Shown here piece after piece: positions 8,911-22,495 of a stretch of 64,000 nucleotides of DNA (the stretch's first letter is position 1; each line of letters starts with the position of its first letter). The notes under the pieces are model-generated. The model saw only the letters and a list, made by a program, of their open reading frames with translations. It had not been told where the DNA came from and ran no database searches. This DNA comes from Mercurialis annua (taxonomy: Eukaryota; Streptophyta; Magnoliopsida; Malpighiales; Euphorbiaceae): positions 3,596,001-3,660,000 of the forward strand of contig NC_065574.1 of the NCBI RefSeq assembly GCF_937616625.2. Direction: 5' to 3'. Position numbers and translations under genes: made by a program.

Positions 8911-11900
8911 TTATCTTGCAACGATGTCTCCTTCTAGAGAGGTGGTTTTAGCCATTTTTTCAGCTAAAATCATCTCTCTAACTTTGAAACCTCTTTAAAA
9001 AAATCCACTAAATAAGTGTCTTGATGAATATTATTAGTTTTTTTTTTTGTTGATTTCATTTACATATCTTATACGGATTTATCTTCTTCAAATGACGAGT
9101 TTTACAAAAAACGGAGTTTGAAATTTCTTGCATTCTCATTAAAGCTTTTTATTATAAATTTATTTTTTGCGGTTGGGATTGCTCTATAAACTTATTATAG
9201 TTTTAGAAGTTTTTTTATAATAATTTTTAAATCTACAAATTTTGCTCACTTACTTAAATTTATTTGCTTAGCTATAGATTTGTAAAGTTGTATTGGATGA
9301 TACATTATATTGTTAAAAAGTCCTATCTAGCTCAATATATCGTTGTTAGATTTAAGATTTTTGTAATCGTCTTTTCATCAATCAAATAAAATCAATTTTT
9401 TGATTAAAAAAAATAAATATCTTTGAATTAAATGCCGAAGGCAATTCACGTTATTATGATAAGATTAGGGATTTGATTTGAAGAAGTGATGGGGAAAGTC
9501 TTTTGAAACCAATAATTGTTGTATAATGGGACCAATGTAATTTGCTTTATCCATTTAAGAGGCCAAAGCTATCAAAATTTTGATGAAAAGTACGATCCTA
9601 TTCTCACGAGACAGACAGAGTGAGAGAGGTGGGGCAAGTCAATGAGAAAAGTTTGCATTAAAATAGCACAAAGGCAGGGACTACTTTCACAACCACAAGT
9701 CAAACTACATCTCTTCCTCCCATCTAATTTACTAATCTAACAAACCATATACACCTTATAATTATTCAATTGCCAAAGATAAAATATTATTAATGGTAAA
9801 ATTAATTATAAGAATCTTAAATCTAACTATGAAATCGGACTAGATAATTACAACGTAATCACGCATTTCCACTACATGCCATCCGAAACGATTCATTGTA
9901 AAAACATTCAAAAAAACTAAATTTTAAATAAGATCTAGATGAATGGATATAATTTACAAATATAAAACATTTTGAATCTATAATAAATCTAAATGATTCA
10001 AGTTGTAAAAAACTTAAACCTGTAAAATTGAAAATTCAAACAAAAAGCAAGAAATTGTCAAAATTCTGATTTTACAACCGGTGATGACATCCGATGATCT
10101 CTTGTATAAGCTTCATGTTGGAGAACAAACGCACTCACATAAAGTAAAAAGATCGGAAGAAATGGCGTTAAAACTATTGATATATGGTAAAAAAAAAGTA
10201 TTTATTATTTGTGGATACTAAAGGGTTTGGAAGGTGGGGAGGTGATTTTTGCCCAAAATGGCTAAAAATCACCTCTCATACAAAAGAGAAAAACTTCAAC
10301 TACGTTTTGAAGAAGGAGGAGAAGAGAAAAAAAAGTGATTGTATTGAGCAATTTACGCTTCGTTATATCGATGGAAGAGGTATTATTCATATTTATAATA
10401 ATTTAATCGTTTAAAAGACAGTTGGTTCTCTATTAATATAATACATTTATTTTTTTAATGATAATAGAAATGTCGTAATAGTATATTTAAACATATTTTA
10501 AATTTAATTTTTTATTTTTTAAAAATTAAATTTAAATATATACACTATAAACATAATTGAATGATTCATTTTATAATTAAATTTTTTTATCGATGACTGC
10601 TTCTCATTATAATCACTCAAAAATTATTGAAAACTCGAACATCTTTGTGTTCCTCGCATTTCATTCAACAAATTCATCTTTTAACAAAAACAAAAAATTT
10701 ATAAATTCAAAATTTAAATATATACATAAACATTTAACTAAAACATAAAAAAAATCATATAATTAAGTTTTACAGTTTAGTCTGTTTAATAATTTTAATT
10801 TATATGATTTACATAGTTTTGAAAGGAATTCTAAACCATATTGATATATTAGTTTTGGTTAAATTGGTCTGTCCAGTTTGATTCTTAAAATACGGATTAG
10901 ACATCCGAGTTTAGAATTCAAATAGTTTACTACTATTGTTTTGATGTAGGTAAAATGAATAATTAGACAATAAAGCATTGAAATCTCAATAATTGATTAT
11001 GAAAATCATAAAACTTTAGGGGGTACAACCCACATGTTTGTATGTTTTGGGGATTGTGCCAGAAATAGGCCACCACCTTCACCTTTGTTAGATGAGCTGC
11101 CTGCCATAAGCTCATGATATGAAAGAGATGCCATTGTTTATCAGTTTGTCTACACAGACAAACTCTGCAACTCACAGTGTCTTCCCACTAAATGCCAAAC
11201 ATCTCATCCTTTACACATTAGTACTATTAAATCACATCCCTGTAATTTCTTTTAACAATTAACAGCAAAAATACTAGCTAATTATTGGGTGATTATTTGT
11301 TTACAATTAATCAACTTTCCATTTTAACAGAGATTGGTTTATTCTATGTCAATTGTTAGCGGAGGTTGACGAAGAAATTTTAGTAAAGTCTTTAAATTCT
11401 ATAATATAACTATATTCTCTCAAAAGAAGTAAATGGTTTCTTTTTCTATTTTTTTACTCAATAGGCCCCTATATTTTTAAAAAAAATCTCTATCTCATCC
11501 TTTTATAATTTGATGATATGGTCCATTTTGTCAACGAGTCAAATTAAGTCTATATTTAAATTTAATTTCGCACACGTTTCACGATAAATTTAATGCTCTT
11601 TCTCTGTCTAAAAAAACTTACAAATTTAAAATACATTAAATATAGGTACTAAATAAAGATAGAAGTTTGAAAATAATCATGTAAATAAAATTTTAAAGAT
11701 ACATAAGCTTAAAGATGAGTTTAACCTAAATTTAACAAATTAGAGTGACATTATACTAAAAAATATAAAATAAAATTAAGAAATACTCCTTTAAAAATTA
11801 TACAATAAATATAGATATGAACTAAAGTGGACTGTAAGTATGAGAAAGATAAAAAAAATTAACAAATTTTCAATGAATTATCCCTGATTTTAAAATCATA

Positions 11901-14900
11901 AAAACAATGCAATAACACAAAGAGATCAAGAAGTGGGTATCCATATTCAAAGGAATCTTTTGTTTAATTATGATTTCCTTTCATTTTTATATAATCTCTA
12001 TGTATATGTATATTAATAATTTAATAATTTGTAAAAAGTTTAATAAAAGGACATTTGCCATACCATATCTAAACTGACCTAACATATGTAAATAAATATA
12101 ATTTAATATATATATCTCAAAATCTTAGGGTAAGCATCTTTATTCTGTCGCACTTAGTGATATAATGATATTATATTGTAAAGTCCTCTTAGTTTCAGAT
12201 CAAAACTACTTTATCTTATGATAGCCTAATCATACCGTATTGATGAACACAAATTATATTAATTTTTCGACTCTCCTTTAATTGTACACATTCAATCACA
12301 AAGACGTGCCAATATGAACCAATGCTGCATATTAGGTTGAATTGTCTTTAAAATTTTGTAGGAATTTTGATAAGTATGAATTCAAAGCTACTTGAAATCA
12401 TTACAAGTACAACCTTCATAATATGAGAAAAAATTCATAAATTTTAGAGATGACAGTTTATTTAAAAAAATTCATGACATAATTCTTTTAAAAAATCACT
12501 TAATGTAAAATTCTCAAATATTTAAATAATTTATAATTTTAATTGATATTTTCTTATAAATTATGTTAAAATTTAATTGAATTTCAAATTATACCAAACA
12601 CATGTATTCTATTCAATTTATTTCATTTGAATGAATTTCAAGTTTAATTTTCTTTACAGTTCTTTAGATTTAGGGTTTAGAATGTAGAATTTTAAAGTTG
12701 GGAATTTAGAGTTTGAAAATGAATTTAAATGAAATTCATTTATACAATAAAACGAATTTCGCGCTAAAATTGAACCAATCGCCAACTTAGTATATTCTTA
12801 ATAGATTTTTTTAAAAGAGTCTTACTCTTTTTTACCATTAAAAAGGAGAGCGCTTGCGGAAAAAATTAAATGCACGACCTAAAAAATCTAATAAATTCGC
12901 TAAAATTGAACCAATTATTTGCCATAGTTTATTAGTAAGAGGCTGATTCTTATATAATATTTGTTTATTTTCAAAAATAACAAATACAGTTCTAAAAATT
13001 TAGATAAATTAAAAAATGATAAATATTAATATTATAAAAAATATATTAAAAAATGTCAAATTTAGAGAGTTTATTGAAATAATATTAAAAAATTAAAAAT
13101 TATTGCTAAAATCAAAAAAGTTCAATTTATATGAGCCCGTTCTACAAATGTTAGGACCCGAATGATCATTTTCTCATAATATTTATGTTCCTACTTAGTA
13201 CTTACTGGGCAAAATCTCAAGAGCAGTAATATCAAAAAGTTAAAAAGTAAATGAAAAAAAGGAATAAAAACACAGTAGTTTTTAATAGTAAAGTATAGTA
13301 TTACATAGAAGAAGAAAATTAAAAAAGTGTACCCCATTGACATGTACCTGTTATGTGATTTGAAATTGCATGAAAAAAGCAAAAATCACTATATCACACA
13401 TCTTAATTAATTTCCTCGGGATTGCATCCAACATTGCTATACTATATAGTTTATTTAGGTCTCAAATCGCATCTCTTTTATTTTCTCTTTAATAATCATT
13501 TCTATAATAAGCTAACTCACACATCAGTATTTACATTTTATCAGAATCCAATGCCTTTTTATATATAAATAATTATAACCTAATGTATATTCTCATTTAT
13601 TCAAAGTTAGCTACCTAGCTTCTCTCATTAAAAAATTATCTACCCACATGTGTACATATATTCTTTCTCATCTACTATTCCAACTTTGATTCTGATGGAG
13701 AATATTGTTTTTATTGATTTTGGAGGTGAATTTAATTAAATTGCATTTAAATAACACAAAAGAACAATTGATCATTTTGATTTTTTTAAAGAAAAACTAG
13801 TAGAATGTATCACTTTTAACCCAAATCTGAAAATTTCTTATTATGTTCTTTAATTTATAATTTTACAATTTAAGGCAAGTGTTTGTTTTAGTTATACTTG
13901 TTGATAAAAGCTGATTATAAACTGGTTAAAATGAAAAGTTTCAAAATGAATTAGTTTGTTCTTATGGTTGGATTTTATTAATAATTTTAACAATAATGAC
14001 CTGAACAAACGTTTTGGTTAAACCAAATTCACTGGTTTAACAAATCTATTAATTAAGTTATGTTATAGATTTAGCCAATTCAGTTAGTTTGGAGAGTAAA
14101 AAAAGTTGATTTATTTACGGTTAAAAAATTTAAAAATTCTGTTAATTAAATTAATTAAATACTTTATATTAATTTTTATTAATTTTTCTATAGTTACCCG
14201 TTTAACTAAATTGACCCTAATTCATTCATTTTGATTTTGTATTTTTAAGATTTTAGCTCATTTGATTAACTCGGTTTCGATTGATTAAATTAACAATTTA
14301 TTTGGCTGGATATTGCCCCATGCTTAGTGGTGACATGTAAAGATTAGAAAATTTTCAATTTATTTAATTAGATGAAATCAAGTGCGGGGCAGCAATTGGA
14401 GCACCATAATATGAGTGGAGCAAATATTATTATAAGTTTAATTAGAACGGAAACTTACCTTTACATAATAAGACACTGAATCTTCTCTTATGAGCAAATC
14501 GATTCAATCATCACCAAATTGGCAACAATTCTTTTCAGAATTACTCAAATTCTCAATCCCATTTGGCAAAATAAATAAATAAATCGATAAATTCATGTGC
14601 TAGCATCAGTAAATAAGAGACTACTTAAAGAAGCTAATCTTGATTTAATCAACCATATAATAACTACAATTTGCTTAATCATAATATTATCATCATTGCT
14701 AATCATCAAAAAAATAACAAAGCTGATAATCTAATCTAACAACCTTGCATTGAACAGACAAAATATTTGAAATTTACTTTAAGTCATATCTCATAGATAT
14801 TGTAATTGAAGGAATAATTTTCATTTTCTTTTTAGTCAAAAAACTCCGATTTTTTTTACAGTTAAAATGCAATTACAACTAATTTATAGTCGAGCAGACT

Positions 14901-15709
14901 AAAAATTATAAAAAGTTGTTTCTAACCTTTTCTAATACTCCAATAAATTAATTAGTCTATATTTATGTAACTGATTATTAAAATAATATTAGTATACTTT
15001 AAATTATACTATTAATATATCGTAATTATATTAATTAGTAAAACCAATAAATTTGTTTAGTCTATATTTATGTAACTGATTATTAGAATCACTAAACTAT
15101 ACATCTTATTTTTATTTGGAGACCATATTTTAATTTTATTTCAACCAGAAATTTTCAGACAAAAAATGCATAAACGGCAACCAATTTTTGCTTATTTTAG
15201 CTATGCATCAATTAGTTTTTTACTTATTTTTACTTAATAACTTGTTATATATAATTTGGTCTGAAAAATTTCTACATAAATATCATATGGCAATCGATTT
15301 TTGTTTATTGAATGTCTTAAACTTAACAAATATTGTATAATTTAGCATAAAAATCTCATATTGAAATGAAATTAAAATTTAATATCCAAAATAAACGATT
15401 TAAAATTGAGTCACCATAAATAACACAATTTAGTAATCCCGAAAATCAATTGCCCGTTTATAATATATTTTTCTTTTAGATAAGTAACCTTAATATCTTT
15501 TTAATGAAGATATATTTAAAAAGCTTAAAAGTAATTAAACAACTAAAAAAAGAAGGCAAAAATTGTAGCTGCATATATAAGGCATTGAACTATCTGGACA
15601 TATATTTGTTTGAGATATATGTTTATCCCTTTGGGAAGCTTAAATAGAATTTAAAAACTAAAACATCCAAAACTATATAGCAAAAAAAATAAAAAAACTG
15701 ATCGATCAG
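8911..15709. other. AT-rich intergenic spacer, no gene seen
   Basis: No open frame with family features was found. Two small similar hairpins occur at about 8937-8978 and 10239-10275, both of the type GAGGTGNTTTT...AAAATCACCTC. A segment with the motif GTTGATTTCATTTA...CTTATA(C/T)GGAT appears at about 8457 and 9049. The rest is low-complexity AT-rich DNA. Confidence 0.6.
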
Positions 15710-17886
15710 CTAACCTCGCCATGATTTTTGAGTCTGCTGTTGTTCATGAGAAGCAGTAGTATTAACGCAATTACCAAGACCAGCCATACTCAGTATATCA
15801 CTGTGAGAAAATGCCCTAAGCCCCAAGAAATCTCTGGTTAAACCCTGATCACCACCGCCACCGCCGCCATGAACGGTTGATGTTGAAGCTTTTGACAGTG
15901 ACGATGAGTCGTCATCAAGAAAGCTGATATGATCATCTTTTTTAGAGTTACTATTATTATTCAAAACCCCACTAACAAATGCATCTTCAAACGAATTATT
16001 ATTATGAGGTTCTTGATGAAACCCAGACGACAGAGAGTTCATCATTTCTTGAAGAAGAACGCCATTGGTAGTAGTATTAGTACCTGCAAATGCTGATGAT
16101 GAAGATGACCCACTTACAAGCTGTTGTTGTTCATGATCACGTGATGACAAATTTAGACCAAAGCCACCACCACTTGTCATATTCCCAGACAAATCTGGTG
16201 TCACGTGATGCGGTCTGATCATGAACCCAGCGGTTGTTGTTTTATTATTACTGCTCATCGTTGCTCCCATCTGAGCTGCTTTTTGCAGCAATGCAGTCGC
16301 TGACATGTGTGGTGCTGGTGGTGCTTGGTAGTGTGTGAGATTAGTGGGTCCAAGATTAGGGTTAGGGTTTGCAGAGCTCAAATCTTGATGGTTTACAAAA
16401 TTTGACGATGACGACGATGAAAGATTATGATGATGTTGTTGTTGATGATGATGATCCATTGGTGGTGGTCCTTGAGGTGGTGGGTACGCTAGCCACGGCG
16501 GCAACTCTTGCCGGAGATGAGCTGAAGAAGAATTAGTGAAAATTTGCTGCTCTTTTTTGAGTGAAAATGCATGCAATTCTTGATTGTTGAACTGAGTCAT
16601 TTGATGAAGATTTGAAGAAATTGCAGAAGCTTGAGTAATCATCAATGGATTAGGTGGTGCAGCAGTAATATTTCTAGCACTCTCCTCTGCTAAAGCATCA
16701 CAAAAAGCTCTGTGTGTTATAAAACTGTCCCTCCTGTAATACCAAAAATTCCACCATTAATATACAAAACAAAACCTCACACCACAACAAAACAAAACTG
16801 AACAATAGTGCCTTATGACAACAACAATAATGTAATAATGTACCACTTTCTCTCTCTAGACTCAGCTTTCTCTCTCTAGACTATATAGAGAGACAGATTG
16901 TCCACCTAAGCTGCTGCCATTAAAATTTGCCATAAAAAGCTTTCTCTTTCACAATAATGCAGTAATTAAGTCAAGTCTACAATCTGGGATTTTGTAAGAG
17001 GATACATTTATTACCAATCCTTATTGTCTAGTAATAATTTCAAATCAAAATCACCTAAAATATTCCTAAAACGGACACAAAACTTCATATTTTACATTAA
17101 AATAACACCGTTCACGGTGTCCGTGTCGAAATTATGTCTAAAAAAGGGTAGATTAATATAATCATACCTTGAAAAAAGGGTTCCACAGTCACATCTGTAT
17201 TCTCTAGTGCCACAGGTTTTGGAATGAGCTTTCCAATCTGATTGAACCGCATATTTCTTTGAACACTTATCACATTTCCACTTCTTTTCACCATGTTTTC
17301 TGCTAAAATGTTTCTTGACTCCTGTTAAATCACCGAGTGCTCTTGATGGATCATGGTGAACACAGGTTACTTCCGGACAGACATAAACTTTTTTTCTAAT
17401 CACTTCTTTGTTAGCTCTTTGCTTCAGTTTCCATGGCAGATTATGTCCTCTTCTGTGAAGCTGAAGATTCTGATCTCTTTGAAACCCTTTGTTACAGATC
17501 TCACATAAGAATCTGTTCGTTGCCATCAATGTCTTTGGTGATAAAGCTATCACTTCTGAATCTGGGTCTGCATATTTTCAACAGATTTAACACAAGATTA
17601 ACAAGGAAATATTCAAGATTATATTATAAGCTATAAAAATGAATCTTACACAGAAAATTCAAGAAAACAAACCTGGATTTCCGGGTAGGTTTCGTTTTTT
17701 CTTGAGAGGTGGTTGAGATTGAGAGGGTTGAGGATGAGTAAAATATTGCTGAGGATTAGGGTAATTGGTGACTGTATTGCTTTCATTTCTGTTGCCTGAA
17801 GAAACACTTGAAGCTGAAGTTAAATTTGACATGTTTTCCTCTTGGTTTTGCTGTTGTTGCTGATGAAACATCAAATCTTTCATCAT
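15710..17886 (-). CDS. IDD: INDETERMINATE DOMAIN (IDD) C2H2 zinc-finger transcription factor
   Basis: Three exons on the minus strand: 17673-17886, 17168-17567 and 15710-16733, with GT-AG introns, total 1638 bp (545 residues). The ATG at 17884-17886 is the first in frame. Residues 61-80 hold the basic KKKR signal and NLPGNPDP hallmark. The ID domain follows: finger 1 CEIC...H (about 93-113), finger 2 (C135/C140), finger 3 CDKC...H...C (170-190) and CCHC finger 4 beginning CDCGTLFSR, which is completed across the intron 2 junction. The C-terminal family motifs MSATALLQKAAQMGAT (about 348-363) and TRDFLGLR (504-511) are present. Gln-, Ser- and Asn-rich linkers lie between. IDD proteins bind DNA in the nucleus and partner with GRAS factors such as DELLA, SCR and SHR in root patterning, gibberellin response and metabolism. 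The subtype cannot be fixed by eye. A 995-bp hairpin element lies 463 bp upstream. Confidence 0.95.
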
Positions 17887-18268
17887 CTTTTTCTCTTAGA
17901 TTATCAGTTTTCTTGCAGAAACATGGATAGATCTTTGGTTTTCAAAATCAAAAAACCTAGAACAAAAACAAGACACATGAAGAAATAAAACCTAAACTAA
18001 AACTACATAAGTTGACACTAAGAAAAGCTTCATCTGAGTTTGGTTTGAAGCAAAGAGACAAGCTTAGGTTTTTTGATGAAACTGAAAAGAAACAAACAAG
18101 AAACTAGTAGAAACTAAATAAAAAACTAAAAACTTAAAAAACTCAGATCCTTAAACTAAATTTTTTGTGTGAAATAAAGGGAAAAAATAGTTTCTTGAAT
18201 ATGAAAAACAAAGAAAAAGGATAGAAAAAGAGTGAGAGATGTGGATGAGAAGAAGGGTATGAGGCTCA

Positions 18269-18290
18269 AAACAAAATTATACCAAAAGAG
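18269..18290 (-). promoter_or_regulatory. Possible TATA-like region of the IDD gene
   Basis: The minus strand reads TTTTGGTATAATTTTG, about 390 bp upstream of the ATG and about 65 bp from the transposon boundary at 18349. The match is weak, and an AT-rich plant background gives many such matches. Confidence 0.2.
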
Positions 18291-18348
18291 AATTGAAAGG
18301 TTAAGTAACCCTACTGACGTTGCACTTTCTGTCTTTTCTTTTGTTCTC

Positions 18349-19343
18349 GGGTTAATGACATATTTATTTATAAAATTAGTAAAATTTCTTAAATTAGCAC
18401 CCAATTAAATTTTTTTCTAAGTTTGTCACTTCTAGACCGCGGAACACTTCCGCGGTCTACTGCAAACCGCGGAAGTGTTCCGCGGTCTGCAGACGTGGCT
18501 CCATCTGGACGCAGGTGGAGCCACGTCGGCGTAAACCGCGGAATTGTTTCGCGGTTTATAGTGACACGTCACTGTAAACCGCGGAACAGTTCCGCGGTTC
18601 ACAGAGGGAGTTTATTCCCTCTCTTTGACTAGGCAGTATTATTTAAATTTATTCCCTGTGACACGTCATTTTAATTTTTATTCCCTGTGACACGTCATTT
18701 TAAATTTATTCCTTGTGACACGTCATTTTAATTTTTTTTTAATTTGTAATTTTTAGTTTATTAAATATGTTATTGCTATAAAGTATAAATTATATTTGAA
18801 TATTTGTTAATATAATTATTTTGTAGTATTTTATAAATTTATTTTTGTAGAATGTTAAAAAAATTAACTAATTCAAACGTTTTAAATTTAAAAAATTCAA
18901 CAATTAAAACGTAAAATTTTTTTAATCAAAGATTTTTTCATTTTTAAATAAATATTTTATTTATTTAATTTTTTTTAAATGATTGGGAGAAAACCTCCCA
19001 ATCATTTAAAATAAATCAAATGATTGGGAGAATTTTCTCCCAATCAGTGCAGCCAGGGAATTAAATTCCCTGGCTGCACAAAAAGCAAACCGCGTAACTG
19101 TTACGCGGTTTGCCACGTTGGAAAAGCAAACCGCGTAACTGTTACGCGGTTTACTTTTCCTATGTGGCTCCTCCCTGACTGGCCAGCGAGGAGCCACGTA
19201 GGACAGACCGCGGAACAGTTCCGCGGTTTACACAAACCGCGGAACAGTTCCGCGGTCTATAAGGTATTAAGTGGGAAAAATTGAAATTTTGGGGTTAATT
19301 TGAGAAATAATTAGCAAATGAGACATACAATGGTCATTAACCC
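18349..19343. mobile_element. Non-autonomous MULE-type element built of serial hairpins
   Basis: The 995-bp element is flanked by a perfect 9-bp target duplication TTTGTTCTC (18340-18348 and 19344-19352), the size typical of Mutator-like elements. Its ends are inverted (GGGTTAATGAC... / ...GTCATTAACCC), with similarity running about 100 bp inward to the TAGACCGCGGAAC motif. The interior has about 15 hairpins: 18433-18459, 18462-18490, 18492-18527, 18531-18559, 18560-18573, 18574-18602, 18604-18621, 18978-19008, 19021-19046, 19047-19079, 19085-19113, 19125-19153, 19161-19200, 19205-19230 and 19234-19258. The commonest stem is AACCGCGGAAC; a variant is AACCGCGTAAC. A triple direct repeat with GTGACACGTCATTTTAA units spans about 18640-18735. 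There is no coding capacity. Confidence 0.88.
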
Positions 19344-20343
19344 TTTGTTCTCTTCTTCCTCAAAATAACCAAAATTAAATTTTAAAAATTTTAAAAAAAC
19401 TTTTATTTTTAATTTTTGTCAATTTTACTTTTTGAAAAATTGGACTTTTTTTGTAAAATAATAATCAGTGCTACTACTATAAAGTAATGGCTACGTGAAA
19501 AGAGGGAATCATTTCTCTATCAATCTCGAGATATATAGAAAATTAATTTTTTTTTTATGTGTAGCTAGACTCCATATTTACATCACAGCTATAGAGCTTT
19601 AGATTTTGTAAAATTTACAGTGTTATGATTGATTCATTGATTAATTTGTAAGAGGCATGGCAAAAAGTTATTATGTTTTTTTTTAGCTTTCATTATCACT
19701 CAATAAGTATTGTTTATGTTTATTCTTAAAGATAGCTGAAATTTCTGACAGTTTTGCATGGTTACTTAAATTTTAAAATATAATTCTAGATAGATGATTA
19801 TTTTAATTACTACTTATATGTATGTGTGCAGTACATAAATTTGCTTATTTTTATCTATTTGTGATTGTATATTTTTATTTAGTAAATTCAAATTTAAAAT
19901 TGCATATGTTTATGGCATTATTTATAATTATTAATGTCTGTAAAATTATAAAATTATATTTAATCACTTAAAAAATATACTCCCTCGATTTCATTTTAGT
20001 ATCACTTTATTCAATATAAAGATCAATAAAATATTTATTACTATATTTTTTATATTCTATTTTTATTAATGGTAGTAGAGTTTTCTATAAAACTTTTATT
20101 AAGATGACTAGCTTAAAAAGGATTAAAAATTAATTAATATAAAATTATTCTGAGAATAAAAATAAAACTTTGAAAATGAAACATTTTAAAATGGAAAAAC
20201 AGGATTATAAAATAAGAAGAGGAAAATTACTTATTATAAATAATGTGTATAAATTTATGATGGAATAAAGAATATATTTAATATCTTTCGAGAATGTAGT
20301 TCCATAGGATTAGCATCTTTAATCATGCTAATCCAAAATATAT

Positions 20344-20506
20344 TGATTCACTCTAAAGATGTTAAAGGAGTAATAATCATCTTTAGAGTGAATCACTTAA
20401 GTCTTATATAAAAACTATTTTAAGACTTCAATTAATCATGCTAATCCTATATGTATTTTATTGATTCCAAAATTGAATTGAAATTAGTGATAGGATTAGC
20501 ATGATT
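20344..20506. repeat. Two perfect inverted repeats in tandem
   Basis: The first has 17-bp arms at 20344-20360 and 20378-20394. The second has 16-bp arms at 20434-20449 and 20491-20506. The motif AGGATTAGCAT also occurs at about 20307, just left of them. This could be the core of a decayed MITE or an unannotated hairpin RNA; nothing decides between them. Confidence 0.7.
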
Positions 20507-21278
20507 GAAATTCATGCATGAATAAATTGGACTAAATTGCACAAATGTAGAAAAAGATACACTACACATAGTTGACTTGAGGGTCAATAAGTTCAGCTTG
20601 CAAGCTATAGCTAGAGACACTATGGTCCTTTAACAGAATTTGACCCGCATATAATTGTGCTACCTATAATTTACAACTTCAATGACTACAACCGTGCGTT
20701 GATAGTGATTAAATGTTGACTAATTAAGTCGACTAATCAAAATAATATGATTATTTTTTTTACTCACACAAAATTTTTAGTTGTTTACTTAAAATTCAAC
20801 CGAATTTTATATTCGAAGAGTTAAAAGAAAATCAAATCGAATGCATCAAACTAGTTAGTTTAGTTGATCTTTTTGATTCCGTTCGATTATTTCAATCCCA
20901 TATTCACTAAACTTAACTAAAATTATTATATCTAAGCTGGCTTGAACTAAAAAATTGATTTTTTGTAGTATTGAATAAAACATTACTGGATTAATTCGTT
21001 ATTATTAATGGAAATTTTAGCCTTTGTTAAAAAAAAAAAATAATAATAATTAGTTTTATAGATTGGTATTAGAGTCATATTTTGAACTTATTAAATAAAT
21101 TTAATTGTTAATATTATTAAGTGAGACTCTAATTATAATTGTGCTTCAACCGATTTTCACACGTAAATGCGACTTGAATTTAAATTATGAATAAATATAT
21201 TCATTTTATTTCATTTTAAAATATTTTATTAAATAAATAAGAATTATTAAAAATCAAACTCCAATCGGTCTTCCGATC

Positions 21279-21344
21279 ATAAAACCTTTAATAATATGTT
21301 AAATAACTACTATAAAACCTTTAATAATATGTTAAATAACTACT
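21279..21344 (+). repeat. 33-bp tandem duplication
   Basis: Two adjacent copies of a unit starting ATAAAACCTTTAATAATATG are identical over about 32 bp. Likely replication slippage. Confidence 0.85.
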
Positions 21345-22120
21345 GAATTTTAAAATGTAACTTTACATAAAATTGTAACTTTAATTTAATTAACTCTAAC
21401 CGAATTTATTAATTTAGTAAATATCATATTGTTCTAAAACCCACTTCAACACCAAATAAATAATAAATTTCTAGTGGTTGAGCACATACATAGTCTTGAA
21501 ATATAAATATATAAGAAAATGGAGAATTGTGTTCAAAGATAAGCGAAAGTGTGATGAACAATGACAGAAAATTATTGACAAATATTTAATGAAGTAGGAG
21601 CTAGTGGCAATATTTATTTTCCACATGCACATACACTTGTCTCTCTATTCTATAGTTTTAAATTATGATATTTTTTGAGTGTGTGTTTCTGTTAGTTTAT
21701 GTTTTTAATGAATTTTTGTTGTTTCATAAATATGGAATATATAGACATTAAAAAGAAAACTTGGGTACAATAAATAAGTATTGGTTTTGTTTTGTCATTT
21801 TCTTGTTTTATTCTTCAATCATAGAGATTTTGAAAAATTTGGGGGATCTTGCTCTGCCCAAGTCTCAATAATGCTCACACAGCTCATTTTTCCTGTTAAT
21901 TTATTATACTAATAATTAACAAAAAGGCATAAGATAGATTTCCATGTTTGTTATGTGCCTTAGGTGTTCCCCTCTCATGCCATGATTTGTTTATTTATAG
22001 ATTTTGCTTTCTCTTAATTGGACCAAATTTAAATGCCTAAATATCATTAAGGAACTTAATTGCAAACTCATGACTGTTTATGTACATAATTAATCATGCA
22101 AGGGGAAAGATAACCAACAC

Positions 22121-22495
22121 AATATTTCTGTCTTTTTATACCTCACTCGTTAATGGTCTAAGCTTTCAAAATCGTCAATTTTAGCTCATTTTTTAATTTT
22201 AATTTTCAATTGTAGTCATTCGTTTAAATTATAGACAAAACAAATCTAAATACACTATTCATATTGCTTCATATTACTCTAGTTTACCACCATAAAGAAT
22301 TCCAAATACGAAGAACATATTTAAATTTTTTTCACTTCAATTCAAAACAAATAAAAAAATGCTTTTGATATAATTCGATTCATAAAAAATATTAAACAAA
22401 TGACTACAATGGAAAATAAAACTTGAAGATGAATTAAAATTGATAATTTTAAAAGTTTGAGCCATAAACATAAGAAGTAGAAAAGGTGAAATATT
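22121..22495. mobile_element. MITE with ~110-bp terminal inverted repeats
   Basis: The left part (AATATTTC..., GTCAATTTTAGCTCATT, TGTAGTCATTCGTTTAA) is mirrored at the right (TTAAACAAATGACTACAATGG, AATTAAAATTGATAATTTT, GTGAAATATT). A diverged relative lies at about 54340-54665; the two share the central ATTGCTTCA(C/T)ATTA and CCATAA(A)GAATTC blocks. I could not define a target duplication. Confidence 0.6.

Larger units (their letters stand above)
19353..22120. other. Intergenic spacer with fold-back sequences
   Basis: No gene is recognised. Near 19980 there is a CTCCCTCGATTTCATTTTAG Stowaway-like end without a clear partner. At 20344-20394 there is a perfect 17-bp-arm hairpin (GATTCACTCTAAAGATG and its complement). 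At 20433-20506 a second hairpin has 16-bp arms (AATCATGCTAATCCTA). A 33-bp tandem duplication lies at 21279-21344. Confidence 0.6.

Noticed and set aside
10184..10414. 76-codon frame on the plus strand
   Set aside because: No domain, Lys-rich by composition, contains a hairpin; likely chance.
11040..11180. Possible microRNA precursor near GAGCTGCCTGCCATAAGCTC
   Set aside because: Superficially like miR167 but the match is poor and no long hairpin forms.
19980..20215. Second Stowaway MITE
   Set aside because: Only one CTCCCTC-like end is clear; no partner end or TA duplication could be fixed.
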